From: Phymatolithon calcareum
Taxonomy: Eukaryota > Rhodophyta > Florideophyceae > Hapalidiales
NCBI GenBank assembly: GCA_977006965.1
Contig: OZ345359.1
Span: 806,001-870,000 of the forward strand
Direction: 5' to 3'
Length of the DNA: 64,000 bases
Shown here: positions 11,299-21,738 of the stretch, one piece after another
Position numbering within the stretch: the first letter of the stretch is position 1
How the letters are laid out: every line of letters begins with the position of its first letter
Made by a program: the position numbers and the translations under genes
The notes under the pieces: generated by a model
The model's database searches: none
Told to the model about the DNA's origin: nothing
The model's input: the letters and a program-made list of their open reading frames with translations, nothing else

Positions 11299-11689
11299 AG
11301 TTTTCCGCCCTAGCCACCATGTATGTCGAACGCCTTTCTTCCCGACTCCGGGGCCTCCACGCTTAACCGTGAATAATTTTTGCCGTGCGCGGGGTGCACG
11401 ATGGACGTAACTCTTGTGCTTGTCCCGTTTCGGCGGCTACCGACACTAGCGAACCACTCGAAAGGTGAGCGACATGGGCAGAACTCAGTGCTACAATGCC
11501 GACCGCGTCACCGAAGCGGTACTGCCGCGCGGCATTGTTTCTGTCGCACAGATTGGTTAACCTGCCCCTAATGGCAACGTACATGAAGGATAGTAGTTGC
11601 TTTCCGTGCGGCACTCACGTCGACCCCGCAGAAAGTTGAGACTGGAGAGCACGCGTGGCGGTCGCTCGTGATGCTCTGAAAATCAGCCG

Positions 11690-12500
11690 CACTTCCTGTG
11701 AACCTGATGCAGTTGACCCGAGAGCGGGAAAAGTACGTGAAAGCTGTCGCATTGCACGTCATGGCGATCCAGTACCAGCGCCTGATGCCAAGAGCGACGC
11801 AACGGTTTGCATGGGCAGTATATGAGGATGAGGAGTATCTGTATTGTGAGCGGCTCGCGCGGTTTTCGCCCGTCGATTGGGATGCACTTGGAGATGAGCA
11901 TAACGGTGTGCCTTGCTCGATCAATACGGTTTAATGCTACTATTGCAACTGCCCGTCCCGCCCGGACTCTATGACATGGCTAAGAATGACGAACCTGATG
12001 GACTATACGACAGCCGGGGTCGGGATGAACGCAAGTGGCAATGCGAAACAGGGTACTTCATCCCGAGACATTGCGTCGAAGTCGGGTATCTGCACTACGA
12101 CCAGACTTCGACGAAATGTCTCGGGATGAAAGACCCTGTTTTACATCCACTCTTATGTTCGTCCCGACCTCGGGTGTCGTACAGACCATCAGGTTTGTCA
12201 CTCTTAGCCATGTCACGGAATCCGTCCAGGAGGGGTAACCGAGTTGCTCAAGCAAGGCACACTGTTTTGCTCTTCTCTAAGTGCGTCCCAATCGACTGGA
12301 GAAAACCGCGCGAGCCGCTTACAATACAGCTACTAGACATGCAAACGTACTGCCCTTGTGCCAAACCGACGCACCGCTCTTGGCACCAAGCGTTGGTACT
12401 GGGACACCATGACGTACACTCCGACAGCTTTCACGTACTTTACCCGCTCTCGTGGTATTATGCTCTGAAATTCCGGCTCCGTCGCTGTCTGTTCCCGATT
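11690..12500. repeat. ~800-bp palindrome, arms of about 400 bp, centre near 12095
   Basis: The sequence folds back on itself around 12095. Near the centre, CAGGGTACTTCATCCCGAGA pairs with the segment around 12115-12140. Further out, ATGACATGGCTAAGA near 11970 pairs with TCTTAGCCATGTCACGG near 12210. The outer arms 11700-11935 and 12255-12460 share GCAAGGCACAC, CCCAATCGAC, AAAACCGCGCGAGCCGCT and GACAGCTTTCACGTACTTT. Arm identity is about 80-85 percent by eye. No coding content is evident. It may be a foldback transposon, a MITE of the MULE group, or an inverted duplication. Confidence 0.85.
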
Positions 12501-12780
12501 TCGGGTCAGCGCAGCGCCATTTTCGTTACGCAACCTATTCCGCTAAGGCTCTACATTTTCCTTGTTTATGTTTTCCCTCTCACTTCCTTCTCTCTCGGCC
12601 TTACACCCTTTTGGGCCCCACCTGTCCCCTCGTGCGGCTGTACGACCCGCAATTACAGCGCGCGTACGGTTCTGCTCTGCCGTGCTTCGCGGAAAAGGAG
12701 GTTCCGAACACTTCGATCGCTGCGCCCTTATCAGGCTTTTGCACGACAATCTCCAAGCGAGAGGCATCACTGTAAATTTG
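12465..12780 (+). repeat. Outer inverted repeat, right copy (pairs with 9300-9630)
   Basis: See the left copy. The inner edge abuts or slightly overlaps the outer end of the palindrome, so the nested order is outer repeat, then MULE, then palindrome, then outer repeat. Confidence 0.8.
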
Positions 12781-13059
12781 ATAGAGATATGCAAAGCTGG
12801 GCTTGAACCAAGATGAAAATATGCTTTGAATGTAGATACGTGAATAACATGAGTCAAGGAGGTCATTGAAAATGTAAAAGAGCTGTTCTTTTCCCCAATT
12901 CTTGTACCAGCATGTGGAGAAATGTGTAGCACACGTCTTCCATTCAAGTGTTCTTTTGCACCCGCTGAAGGCAGGACATCATATTTGATGTTAAGAATGC
13001 TGGACAGAGTCAAGGACAGAAAAAAGGATGCCTCGGAGCAAGCAAGGATAGGATATGGC

Positions 13060-13435
13060 AGCTAGGATCCAGCAGGCCCAATTTCAGGAAGAGGCTCGAG
13101 GAGAAAGGGAGTCCCAGAGGAAACAACGGAGAGCTGCCCATGTCGCACAGACGAGAAGAGGTGATCCTACACAAACTTATTGAATATTGCACCCCCATGG
13201 TGACCGTCTTCAGGCACGGATGAAACAAGGACACAATTTCGTACGACCCATTGTGCGAAGCCTGTGATTTCAGTTGCAAAGAAACTGCCGGGCACCTGAA
13301 ATTATGTTGTGGTGGACGTTCTGTCTCCAGACGTAAGTTTATTCGTCGAGTGGGTGCAAAAACCGTAAAAGAGTTCTCCCGTGAGAGACCCCTAGCCATG
13401 CTAAAATTTCTGTGCAATATGGAGCTATTGTAGAG
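13060..13435 (+). pseudogene. LINE (non-LTR retrotransposon) C-terminal remnant
   Basis: The frame around 13130-13200 reads SHRREEVILHKLIEYCTPMV. After a stop, the frame from 13245 reads PLCEACDFSCKETAGHLKLC followed by SRRKFIRRVGAKTV, ending at the stop near 13433. This is the pattern after the RNase H domain of many LINE ORF2 proteins: a helical segment, then a C-x2-C...H...C knuckle (CEAC...GHLKLC). The same pair of motifs occurs in the minus-strand remnant at 48.4-50 kb (PVCKMCPYGIKEKVEHLNL), so both loci come from one family. RT and endonuclease are not visible here. Confidence 0.65.
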
Positions 13436-13679
13436 CAACTTCAAGCGCTCACCTTCCGTGTGAACGAACTTACTGCAATAAAGAAAGAAAGAATGAATCC
13501 ATCGGACATATAACAAGCAATTCCTGCAATTGGAAAGCTACAGATGTCGTCACCAAGCGGTAACGAAGACATCCTGTCGATCCCCCACGAGGCACCAAGG
13601 TACTAAAGGAGAAGTTTCGTCCATCCCGAACAGCATGGAGACACTAGAAGGGCTATTTACAAAGTACTGTACCATTTTC

Positions 13680-13728
13680 AAATTAATGAATTCTCTGTCT
13701 TTTTAAAGACAGAGAAATCATTAATTTT
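13680..13728. repeat. 24-bp hairpin with 1-nt loop
   Basis: Arms 13680-13703 and 13705-13728 (AAATTAATGA...CTCTGTCTTT) pair with one mismatch. Confidence 0.85.
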
Positions 13729-14292
13729 GACGATTCTACTCCATCGTCTTCTGCCATGACTTCCAGAAGCCATATCGAAAACGAGCAACAATTTATCAGA
13801 ATACCAGAGTTCCATTTTTTAAAAATGAAACTTAAGAATGAAATTTTGATATTCTGCATTTCTGTGACAAGTCAAGGTGTTTCAGAGGGAAAGAGGAGAG
13901 AGGTATAGCTGAGCACAGCACAGTTGGATTGCTGGAGCGCAGCGCATACACGGCAAAAGCAGAGGCTAGTTCACCGTGCGTGTCCCTTCGATACCCCGAC
14001 GGTGCTGCCTTTATTATTCTATATATAAAGGAACTGCAGCAGCACAAGAGTCTACCCAGCCATTAGAGAGGGCGCAATGGATGCGGCTCCACGCCCTTGA
14101 ATGGTCGGACAAACGAGTGCTCTCAGTTGTGACAAATTCCAAGCGGATGTAAGTAAATCCGCAAGGCTGATTCCGAACCGCTTACGGAGGTGACACTGAC
14201 AGTCTTGTCGCCACGCACGCACCCGTCAGCGCAAGCAAGGGGATAGGACCCGTTCAAAACGAGGACTGCGGAGTTTTCCGCGTTGGCGTCCG

Positions 14293-14404
14293 TTCACCGG
14301 CCGCTGCTCGTACAGCGATCATCCGGTGCAAATAGGGGACTGTCAAATACCCCATGTTCGTGTCCTTTCACCAGCCGCTGCTAAGACAGCGATCATCCGG
14401 CGCA
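14293..14404 (+). repeat. Two-copy tandem repeat, 74-bp period
   Basis: TTCACCGGCCGCTGCT...CAGCGATCATCCGG recurs 74 bp later as TTCACCAGCCGCTGCT...CAGCGATCATCCGG. The surrounding stretch 13730-14635 holds no recognised gene. Confidence 0.75.
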
Positions 14405-14635
14405 TGACAGGGTGCAGTGTTACAATTTCCCAAATGAGGGTAGCAGCGCTCGTGCATTACAATTATGTTCCCTGGCTAATTCCACTGCTGATCTCTCGCA
14501 CGCAGTACGTCGTCGATTGAAGGATATCGAGCCTCGTCGGCGATTGTTCTTCCAAATATCTTGGGCAATTTTTAGGGCGTTGCTGCGTTCACCTTGCGTA
14601 GGACTTGTCCTGTCATTATCCAGCGTCGAGATGAG

Positions 14636-14640
14636 CGGAC
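14636..14640. repeat. Target-site duplication of the Ty3/gypsy element (with 20664-20668)
   Basis: CGGAC occurs immediately before the 5' LTR (14636-14640) and immediately after the 3' LTR (20664-20668), the usual 5-bp integrase duplication. Confidence 0.95.
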
Positions 14641-15138
14641 TGTAACGATTTTATGTTACAATAGTTACACTTGTACTACAACTATGCTTGCTACGTAGCG
14701 CATTACAGTAAATGTTACACATGTACTGCAAAATGCCACGTATGCAAATGCACGAGTGTTACAAGTGTCATTGCAAAGTTTCAATCATTCGCATTCCTAT
14801 TGGTTAGTTTTAGATTCCATCACCCAATCGTCTAGTGGAATCTAAATAGAGCTTTTTATATGTAAAAAATAGGTTTAGTTTAGAATGGAAGATGCGACCA
14901 TCGTCTATATAAGACGAACCAACGTCGCACTTTGCTAGAGAAGGCAAGACTAAAGCGGAGCAAACCACTCCGAGTAAAGTCAAAGAGTGTCGCAAGGACA
15001 ATAAGTCTAGTACCTCTTGACTAAGAAACAAAACTAAAACTTAAAAGTAAAGTAAAAATTCCATTCCAACATTTAAAAGTTCCAATAAAATTCCAACAAA
15101 ATATCATAACGACAACATCATAATAATAAGTCGTTATA
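14641..15138 (+). repeat. 5' LTR of the Ty3/gypsy element
   Basis: 498 bp beginning TGTAACG and ending CGTTATA. The ends are an imperfect inverted repeat with TG...TA instead of the usual TG...CA, and the 3' LTR has the same ends. A TATA box (CTATATAAGA) lies at about 14904-14913 and an AATAAA at about 15085, consistent with U3-R-U5 organisation. Confidence 0.95.
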
Positions 15139-15140
15139 AT

Positions 15141-15157
15141 TGGTAGCACCGAACAAC
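15141..15157 (+). promoter_or_regulatory. Primer-binding site
   Basis: TGGTAGCACCGAACA starts two bases after the 5' LTR. TGG would pair with the CCA end of a tRNA. It resembles, but does not equal, the usual initiator-Met primer site; the tRNA cannot be named from this window. Confidence 0.7.
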
Positions 15158-15707
15158 ACGGTCACTAACCAATCAAATTTCACGAAAATTTCTGAATATT
15201 TGAATTACAGTGAACAAGTCTGAAAATAATTCGAAAACGTCCGAAAACGTCCGAAAAAGGCACTAAGGCCCCAACGGACACTTCTCAGGACCAATCGGAC
15301 CACAAGGTCCAGAAGAAGTCCCCATCGGACCCTAAAACCAAGGTCGTTTCGACCCCCACAATCGAAAAAATATCGAAAAATAAGGAAATTACCGAAAATC
15401 CACGAAAAGTAATCGAGATTATAGAAATCGAGGATACGCCTGAAATTTATCCGAAAATCAAGGCGAAGAGACCTATATCTAATTGATCATTGCTTGATCA
15501 GAATCAAAATCAATTAAATTGGGATTAAATAAATATTACTGTTGTTATAAATCTGTTATTATCCGAGAACCGTGTTAACTTGGTATCCTCACTAACCTTT
15601 TCGTCTATTGGGTGTTACCTAGGACGACCGACTGGGACAAAGGTTCGAGTAACGCAACAAGGGCACGGGAGGAGAATAGCGGTAACTTCAGGAAATATTA
15701 AAACAAA

Positions 15708-16541
15708 ATGGAACATATACAACAGCAACAAGAACAGGCGCAAGTTATTCAGAACTTGCAGAATGCCGTCACAGGACTACAGCAACAATTACATAATGCA
15801 AATCAAGCATTTCTAAACCTGTCTTCGAGCAACCGCTCGTTAAGAACAGCAAGTCCAGACAAATTTAGCGGACAGAATGTTCGTAGCTGGTTGCAGTCAA
15901 TTCAAAATATACTTGACAACCAAACAACGGCGCCCGATGAGGCACACAAAATCAAGTATGCTGTTAGTTACCTTACAGGGGATGGATTACAATGGTGGGA
16001 ACTTATAAATATAAGTACCCAAGTTAATATTACAACATTTGAAGAGTTTAAAAAAGAATTATTGAAGTATTTCGAACCCGTTAACAGGGAAGTTAACGCG
16101 AGAAAAGCACTTAGCACGTTAAAACAAATGGGAGCTTACAGCTCAGTTTCATCATATAATGCGGAGTTTTCTAAATGGTTACTCCAAATTCCGACTATGG
16201 CTAATGATGAACAGGTCTTCCATTACAGCCAGGGATTGAAGAATAGAATAAGAGTGGAGATAGAGAGATCTGAAACAACATCACTCCAAGATGCAATGAG
16301 AATTGCTGATCGAATGGACAAGATCTACACTAGTGGACCATTCCCATTCCAAGGAGGAATAAATAATGGGGTTACACCAATGGAAATTGGGGTTTTTCCT
16401 CAGAAGAAATTTGTAAAACTATCTCCAGAAGAAAGAACAAAACTGATGGAACAAAACAAGTGCTTTCTATGCAAAAGAGTTGGCTGCCGTGCGATTAAAC
16501 ATTCACGGAGGAAGCCAAAAAACCAGTTCAACCGTTATTAG
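15708..16541 (+). CDS. Gag polyprotein of the Ty3/gypsy element
   Basis: 277 residues. A glutamine-rich N terminus is followed by a retrotransposon capsid domain: [11 protein letters not shown], then the [13 protein letters not shown] motif, [11 protein letters not shown], and [11 protein letters not shown] near residue 180. A short nucleocapsid finger, [14 protein letters not shown], and a basic tail close it. ATG 15708 is the first start of a frame open throughout. The frame overlaps pol by 43 nt in the -1 frame (16499-16541), so Gag alone is the default product and Gag-Pol needs a frameshift. Confidence 0.93.
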   Translation: MEHIQQQQEQAQVIQNLQNAVTGLQQQLHNANQAFLNLSSSNRSLRTASPDKFSGQNVRSWLQSIQNILDNQTTAPDEAHKIKYAVSYLTGDGLQWWELINISTQVNITTFEEFKKELLKYFEPVNREVNARKALSTLKQMGAYSSVSSYNAEFSKWLLQIPTMANDEQVFHYSQGLKNRIRVEIERSETTSLQDAMRIADRMDKIYTSGPFPFQGGINNGVTPMEIGVFPQKKFVKLSPEERTKLMEQNKCFLCKRVGCRAIKHSRRKPKNQFNRY

Positions 16542-19500
16542 GGCTCGGCACTAAAACGGATGTATGTATATTAGCCGATGAAAACAAAAAACGAGAAAAA
16601 TACAAAAAAGAGAATAGTGTGCACGAAAAAGAGACAACTCAGAGTAGTTGTGCAGGTGAGGAAACTAAGGGTAGTTTCCAAGAGACTGCGAAGCTTGAGG
16701 GAATCAAGAGGCGTCCCCAAGATACTAAAAAGCAGAAAAATACTGCCGAGACTGAGCGGAGTCTCGAGGTGGAATCTGAGCGTATTTTCCACAATAGGGT
16801 ACCAAGAGATAAAAAGCAGAAAAATACTGCAAGAGTTTGTACGTTCTCTCCGTACAGAAAAAGACCTAAGAAGAGGCAAGCACTATTGGTTTTCAGAGGA
16901 GAAATAGTAAGGCCAAGTGGCAAATTCTACTGTAAAACCTTAGTGGATAGTGGATGTGAAGAAATAATCATATCAAAGGATTTTGCGCAAAAACTAGAGT
17001 TAAGGAGAGAAAGAACTAACCTCAAAGCAGAACTTTGGGACGGAACACTTGTCAAAATGGACTTATGTTCTGAAAATCTGGGATTACGTATCGGACAGGC
17101 AATCTTCAATATACGCCCGTACATCGTAGATTGGATCGCCTACGACATAATCTTAGGAAAGAGCTGGCTAGCAGATGTCAATCCTATAATAGATTGGACT
17201 CGAAACCGAATGCGTATTAACATTAATGACCAGATTATTACTCTGGACGCAGAGGCTTATAAGCATGGGGCATCCCTCCTGAATAGCATGCTTACGAGTA
17301 AACAGTTCGCGAGGTTAGCAAAAAAGAGAAATAGTACTTGTTACCATGTGCTTCCAAAACCATCAGGGGATGAGCATTTACAAGAAGAACACACTAAGGG
17401 TATCAAGGAAATATTGCAAAAATATGAGGATGTTTTCCCTGAAAAGTTACCTCCGGGATTTCCTCCAAAGAGAAACATTGAAATGACGATCAATTTGGAA
17501 GAAGGGTCAAAACCAAAAATTGGTCCAATGTATAAACTATCTGTCTTAGAGTTAAAAGAAATGAAAAAACAACTCGAAGAAGCATTAGCAAACGGCTTTA
17601 TTCGACCAAGTGTGAGTCCTTGGGGAAGTCCAGTCCTATTCACGAAAAAGAAGGATGGAACTCTCCGTATGTGTATAGACTACAGAGCACTCAACAAACA
17701 AACAATTCGGAATCAAGTTCCATTACCTCGCATAGACGAAGTTTGGGACCAATTAAGTGGAGCAAAATTCTTCTCCACTCTCGATTTAAGAAGTGGTTAT
17801 CACCAAATTCGTATAAAAAGAATCCGATATTGAAAAAACTGCATTCCGAACACGCTATGGACAGTTTGCATATCTGGTAACTCCGTTTGGATTACGTGGA
17901 GCTCCAGGATGTTTTCAAACCTTAATGAATAATATCTTCCGACCGTATCTAGATAAATTTATCCTAGTATATTTAGATGATATTCTAATATACAGCAAAA
18001 GTGAAGAAGAACATTTCAAACATTTGGAAATTACTCTCGACATACTAAGAAAGAATCAATTGTATGCGAAGAAATCCAAGTGCAAATTCTTCAAGACTCA
18101 AGTTGAATACTTGGGACATATAATCAGCGAAGAAGGAATCAAAGTTGACCCTAAAAAGGTTGAGGCAATCAATAATTGGGAAGCACCAAATAATGTAAAA
18201 CAAGTCCAAAGTTTCTTAGGACTATGTAACTACTATAGGAAATTCGTAAAGGATTTTGCTAAATTAGCAGCACCCTTAACGAATTTAACCAGAAAAAATA
18301 ATCCTTTTAAATGGGGAAAACTAGAAAACGATGCTTTTCAATCTTTAAAAAGAACTCTAAGTAATACACCAGTTCTTAAATGTGCTGATCCGAGTCTAGA
18401 ATACGAAGTAACATCTGATGCTTCAGATACAGGAACTGGAGCAGTACTCACACAAACAGATGAAAAAGGATGCAGACCTGTAGCGTATGCATCGAAAAAA
18501 CTAAGTTTAGCAGAACAAAATTATAGTACACCTGAGAAGGAACTTCTTGGGATAATACACGCATTGCAAACATGGAGATCGTATCTGCATGGGTCAAAAT
18601 TTACAATCTTAACCGACCATCATCCATTGAAATATTTAGATACTCAAAAAACACTATCGAGAAAACAAGCGAGATGGGTCGAGTTCATGCAAGAGTTTAA
18701 TTACTCAATTAAGTACATAAAGGGAAAATCGAATATCGTCGCTGACGCACTTTCACGTAAAAATAACGAAGTTCATCGAAAATCAACGGATGTTATTCGT
18801 GAACTGTTGTCTATTACTAAAGTGAAAATAAGTGACGAAATATTGAATAATCTTGAAAAAGATTATAAAATTGACAATTATTTTAAAGAAAAGTGGGATA
18901 ATGTAAAACAACCTTATATGAAAAAGGGGAAAAGGTTGTACTTTGAAAACAGACTTTGCATACCTGAAGGTGAAATAAGGAAAACGGTTATGCATGATAA
19001 TCATGAATCTCTATTAGGAGGACATAGAGGTGATAATAAAACATTCACCCTACTTAAACGACACTTCTACTGGCCTACACAAAGAAGTGATATCAAAAAA
19101 TATGTAAATTCATGCCAAAAATGTCAAGAAGCGAAAGCTTCTAACCAATTGAAGTTAGGAAAACTAAGACCTTTTCCACCTGCCGAACGTAAGTGGGAAG
19201 AAATTTCAATGGATTTCATATTTAAATTACCAAAAACAAAGGATAATATGACAGCAATCCTTGTAGTTGTCGATAAACTATCTAAAAGAGCACATTTTAT
19301 CTCTCTTCCAGCTAAGCACAAAGCAGAAGACACGGCAAAAGTGTTCTATAAAGAGATATACAAACACCATGGTCTACCAAGAACAATCATATCTGATAGA
19401 GACGCAAGGTTCACTGCCAACTTCTGGAAAGAACTTATGCGACTCCTTCAGATTCATTCGAATCTTTCGACTGCCTTTCACCCACAAACCGATGGACAGT

Positions 19501-20126
19501 CTGAGCGTTCTTTTAGAACATTACAAGAAATGTTAAGATGTTTTGTCAGTTACACACAGAGAGATTGGAGCAAATATCTTCCAGGCCTCGAATTCGCTTA
19601 CAACAACCACGTCAGCGATGCCACTAAGTATTCTCCTTTCTTCCTAGAATATGGACAAAACCCACTTTCAATCTCTGATATCTTATTCAGTGATGAAAGT
19701 ACTAAGAATAGAAATTCAAAACGATTTCTGAAAGAAATCAATGAAGCAACTAAATTTGCAAAATTAGCGATAGAGGAAGCTAATTTACGCAATGCTGACA
19801 ACGTTGACAGTAAGAGGAATGATGAAGAATTTGAAGTAGGTGATCAAGTGATGCTTTCAACTGAGAACCTATCGCTCAAAACTGGTAGAGTTAAGAAATT
19901 AGCACCAAAGTTTCTTGGGCCCTTGAAAATCCTCAAGAAACACGCCAGTGGTGTAGCATATCAATTAGAAATACCAGAACAACTTGGAGCAATTCATGAC
20001 ACATTCCATATTTCTCTACTTAAACGTTTTATACCTGATTTCTTCGACCGAACCACAACCAGTCCTACAAGTACCGCCGCCAAGAATTTCATGAGGATTT
20101 CCGAACTTCTAAACCCCGAAACTTAG
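16499..20126 (+). pseudogene. Pol polyprotein of the Ty3/gypsy element, one frameshift
   Basis: The first part (to a stop at 17833) is a lysine-rich linker with a KQKNTA repeat, then an aspartic protease ([17 protein letters not shown]) and the N-terminal half of RT ([25 protein letters not shown]). At the A run 17815-17819 the frame shifts by one base, so translation stops. The remaining frame continues to 20126. It carries the RT active site (VYLDDILIYS, near 17970), RNase H (TSDASDTGTGAVL; LTDHHPL), the integrase HHCC zinc domain and DDE core (SMDFIF; SDRDARF; TDGQSERSF), and a GPY/F-like C terminus (HDTFHISLLKRF). It is otherwise uninterrupted, so the shift is either a very recent mutation or a homopolymer base-call error. 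Confidence 0.93.
16517..16523 (+). promoter_or_regulatory. Candidate -1 ribosomal frameshift heptamer A AAA AAC
   Basis: The heptamer lies in the 43-nt gag/pol overlap and is phased so that the gag codons read CCA AAA AAC. This is the canonical X XXY YYZ arrangement. Slipping one base back enters the pol frame, which is open from 16499. A downstream pseudoknot was not examined. Confidence 0.75.
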
Positions 20127-20151
20127 AGTATTCGAGGACGAATACGAAAAT

Positions 20152-20165
20152 AAGAGGGCAGGATT
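20152..20165 (+). promoter_or_regulatory. Polypurine tract
   Basis: A purine-rich run (AAGAGGGCAGGATT) abuts the 3' LTR, where plus-strand DNA synthesis would be primed. Confidence 0.75.
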
Positions 20166-20663
20166 TGTAACGATTTTATGTTACAATAGTTACACTTGTA
20201 CTACAACTATGCTTGCTATGTAGCGCATTACAGTAAATGTTACACATGTACTGCAAAATGCCACGTATGCAAATGCACGAGTGTTACAAGTGTCATTGCA
20301 AAGTTTCAATCATTCGCATTCCTATTGGTTAGTTTTAGATTCCATCACCCAATCGTCTAGTGGAATCTAAATAGAGCTTTTTATATGTAAAAAATAGGTT
20401 TAGTTTAGAATGGAAGATGCGACCATCGTCTATATAAGACGTACCAACGTCGCACTTTGCTAGAGAAGGCAAGACTAAAGCGGAGCAAACCACTCCGAGT
20501 AAAGTCAAAGAGTGTCGCAAGGACAATAAGTCTAGTACCTCTTGACTAAGAAACAAAACTAAAACTTAAAAGTAAAGTAAAAATTCCATTCCAACATTTA
20601 AAAGTTCCAATAAAATTCCAACAAAATATCATAACGACAACATCATAATAATAAGTCGTTATA
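20166..20663 (+). repeat. 3' LTR of the Ty3/gypsy element
   Basis: 498 bp, two mismatches to the 5' LTR, same TG...TA ends. Confidence 0.95.
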
Positions 20664-21738
20664 CGGACACCACGCTGCAACCATAGAGTCCGAGTCGAAT
20701 ACTCATTGGTCGTTATACATCGGCTAGTACCACATTTAGATCCCCGAAAGGAGGACCACGGAAGGTCTACAAGAACCAGGGGGACCGTCAAATATAAAAA
20801 GACAATAATTATCCGAAAGCACACCGTGAGAGCTGCTGTCGAGTCCTCACATGCGTACTAAAATAATGCCATGGCATCCGGCGTTGAGGAGCACGGCATG
20901 GATAGCCCAGTCTTATTCTAAACACAAAACGTTAATTCCGTGTTCCGTAAACAGAATACAAAATAAACGCTTTGCCTATATTCCTACACAATTGTGAACA
21001 CGAAATTGAACACTATTATGTCATAGTGTTCAATTTCGTGCAAATAGGTTACTGAAGTTGGTGACGAAATTGGTATTACAGAGAGGATATAAAAGGTCGC
21101 TGGGTGTACCTCATTGCGAGGAAATCCAAGTGTGAAGAAGAAAGAAAGCTGGAACCTTCGAAAACTTAGATGCAGGCTTGTGCGGCGTGCACTGAAGGCT
21201 GCAGAAGCGCGTTCCACTTGTAGCTAGTGATTCGCAGACTTGCGTGGCACTGCAATCGTGGAACCAATTTCCTCTTTTTAGACCCTTCCTTAGGACTGAT
21301 TGGAAATTTCACCATCATGATGCTTGTCTAGCAAGAATGTTGAACCGGCCTAGTAGCTGGACTCCAACCCTGATATCACAGTCCGATTCAAGGACAATTT
21401 ATGAGTCCAATGTGACAGCAGGAAGGATTTTTTACCGTGAAAACGAGGCAAACCGCTCGCATCAGAGTTGCCACGGATAGTAGCACATTTTCCATTGACC
21501 CATGAGGTTTGAAGACGGCCATTTTAGAATATAAAATATCAAATTGAAAAAACATTGAATCACGTACTGCTGACGAATACCTAACCCAGTAACATTTTAC
21601 TGTATGTATGTTCTGGAATCTACTAATCATGAGAACTTTATGGCCTGCTGTAACTTCTGTCAAAGGAAATATACAACTTAACGTGTTGCGTTGGCGCAAA
21701 ACATCTTGCTCGTGGCGTCATTTGACTCGCTGAGAAGA
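20664..21738. other. Intergenic, with an 18-bp perfect hairpin at 20999-21040
   Basis: Arms 20999-21016 and 21023-21040 (CACGAAATTGAACACTAT) are perfect reverse complements around a 6-nt loop. No gene recognised. The 3' part is presumably the promoter of the RING gene. Confidence 0.7.

Larger units (their letters stand above)
14641..20663 (+). mobile_element. Young, nearly intact Ty3/gypsy LTR retrotransposon
   Basis: Full-length element of 6023 bp with 498-bp LTRs, a 5-bp target duplication, a tRNA primer site directly after the 5' LTR, gag, a pol frame offset by -1 with a slippery heptamer, and a purine tract before the 3' LTR. Domain order protease-RT-RNase H-integrase is that of Ty3/gypsy (Metaviridae). 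The LTRs differ at only two positions (about 14694/20219 and 14919/20444), so insertion was recent. One single-base frameshift within RT near 17815 breaks pol. No chromodomain is evident after the integrase. Confidence 0.97.
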
